NCBI GenBank assembly: GCA_003133205.1
Contig: PKWK01000400.1
Span: 728 to 6,630 of the forward strand
Origin: Granulicella sp.
GTDB lineage: Bacteria; Acidobacteriota; Terriglobia; Terriglobales; Acidobacteriaceae
DNA: 5,903 nucleotides
Direction: 5' to 3'
Part shown: one piece after another, positions 5,576-5,903 of the stretch
Layout of the letters: every line of letters starts with the position of its first letter
Numbering within the stretch: position 1 is the first letter of the stretch
Position numbers and translations under genes: made by a program
The notes under the pieces: model-generated
The model's database searches: none
What the model was told of the DNA's origin: nothing
Seen by the model: only the letters and a program-made list of their open reading frames with translations

Positions 5576-5903
5576 ATGCCCATTCGAGCTGAGTCCTCCC
5601 CTGCAACTCTGGCGCCCGCCGCCACCGAATCCGCTGTTCCGACGCCTGCGCAGATTACTCCGGCGCTGCTGAAGCTGCATAGCATCACGGCGGAGGAGTA
5701 TGCGCGCATCGAAAAGGCGATGGGGCGCACGCCTTCGCTGACGGAGCTGGGGATTTTCTCGGTGATGTGGTCGGAGCATTGTTCGTACAAGAGTTCAAGG
5801 GTGCATCTGAAGCGGCTGCCGACCAAGGGGACGCGGACGAGCGGGCCGGGCAGTGTGGTGCAGGGGCCGGGCGAGAATGCGGGCATCATCGACGTGGGCG
5901 ATG
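5576..5903 (+). CDS. purL: Phosphoribosylformylglycinamidine synthase, large/synthetase subunit PurL (5' part)
   Basis: The 109 visible residues match the N-terminus of the short PurL type. [18 protein letters not shown] (28-45) is followed by the hallmark [19 protein letters not shown] (56-74) with the conserved His67, then LPTKG (81-85) and [14 protein letters not shown] (96-109). PurL uses ATP and ammonia, delivered by PurQ with PurS in bacteria of this type, to convert FGAR to FGAM in de novo purine synthesis in the cytoplasm. The gene continues past the right edge, so it has no stop here. The start is the first ATG after an in-frame TAG at 5567-5569. It gives a roughly 25-residue Ala/Pro/Thr-rich extension before the family core. 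No Shine-Dalgarno sequence precedes it (CGAAGTAGCGAGCC), which is odd for a housekeeping gene. No other purine gene is in view. Confidence 0.96.
   Translation, partial: MPIRAESSPATLAPAATESAVPTPAQITPALLKLHSITAEEYARIEKAMGRTPSLTELGIFSVMWSEHCSYKSSRVHLKRLPTKGTRTSGPGSVVQGPGENAGIIDVGD

Noticed and set aside
5479..5889. Minus-strand frames opposite the start of purL
   Set aside because: They are antisense to unmistakable PurL motifs and have no ribosome site or family content.
1..5903. A novel multi-gene defence, mobile or biosynthetic system
   Set aside because: Alternating orientations, unrelated products and a housekeeping purL give no sign of a linked system; no transposase, integrase, nuclease, toxin-antitoxin pair or CRISPR repeat was seen.

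Overview
The window looks like ordinary chromosomal DNA of an Acidobacteriota bacterium, most likely of the Terriglobia (Granulicella/Edaphobacter/Terriglobus type). The reasons are the fairly high GC with GC-rich wobble positions, a 56-residue zinc-ribbon microprotein, and secreted proteins of a style I associate with that class. This placement is from memory of family features, not from a search.

Layout, left to right. (1) The 3' end of a plus-strand gene for a Thr/Val/Pro-rich, probably extracellular protein runs in from the left edge and ends at 491. A textbook rho-independent terminator (533-566) follows. (2) A minus-strand zinc-ribbon microprotein (587-757) converges on that terminator. 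(3) Positions 758-1179 hold no convincing gene. (4) A minus-strand response regulator (1180-2010) joins a receiver domain to a C-terminal RsbRD-N-like domain. (5) An intergenic region (2011-2330) between two divergent genes carries several compact inverted repeats. (6) A plus-strand DUF5996 gene (2331-3266) overlaps tail-to-tail by 152 bases with (7) a minus-strand secreted protein gene (3115-3843). (8) A minus-strand gene for a 442-residue exported protein (4001-5329) ends in a small AT-rich hairpin. (9) After a 246-base divergent spacer containing a 20-base inverted repeat, the 5' end of purL (5576 to the right edge) begins. purL is the only gene here with a firm pathway assignment, de novo purine biosynthesis.

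The genes do not form an evident operon or shared system. Most are single transcription units in alternating orientation, and I found no mobile element, CRISPR array, defence cassette or RNA gene. The parts most worth a second look are the REC-RsbRD architecture, the inverted-repeat cluster at 2089-2200, the convergent gene overlap at 3115-3266, and the probable dispersed repeat upstream of purL.
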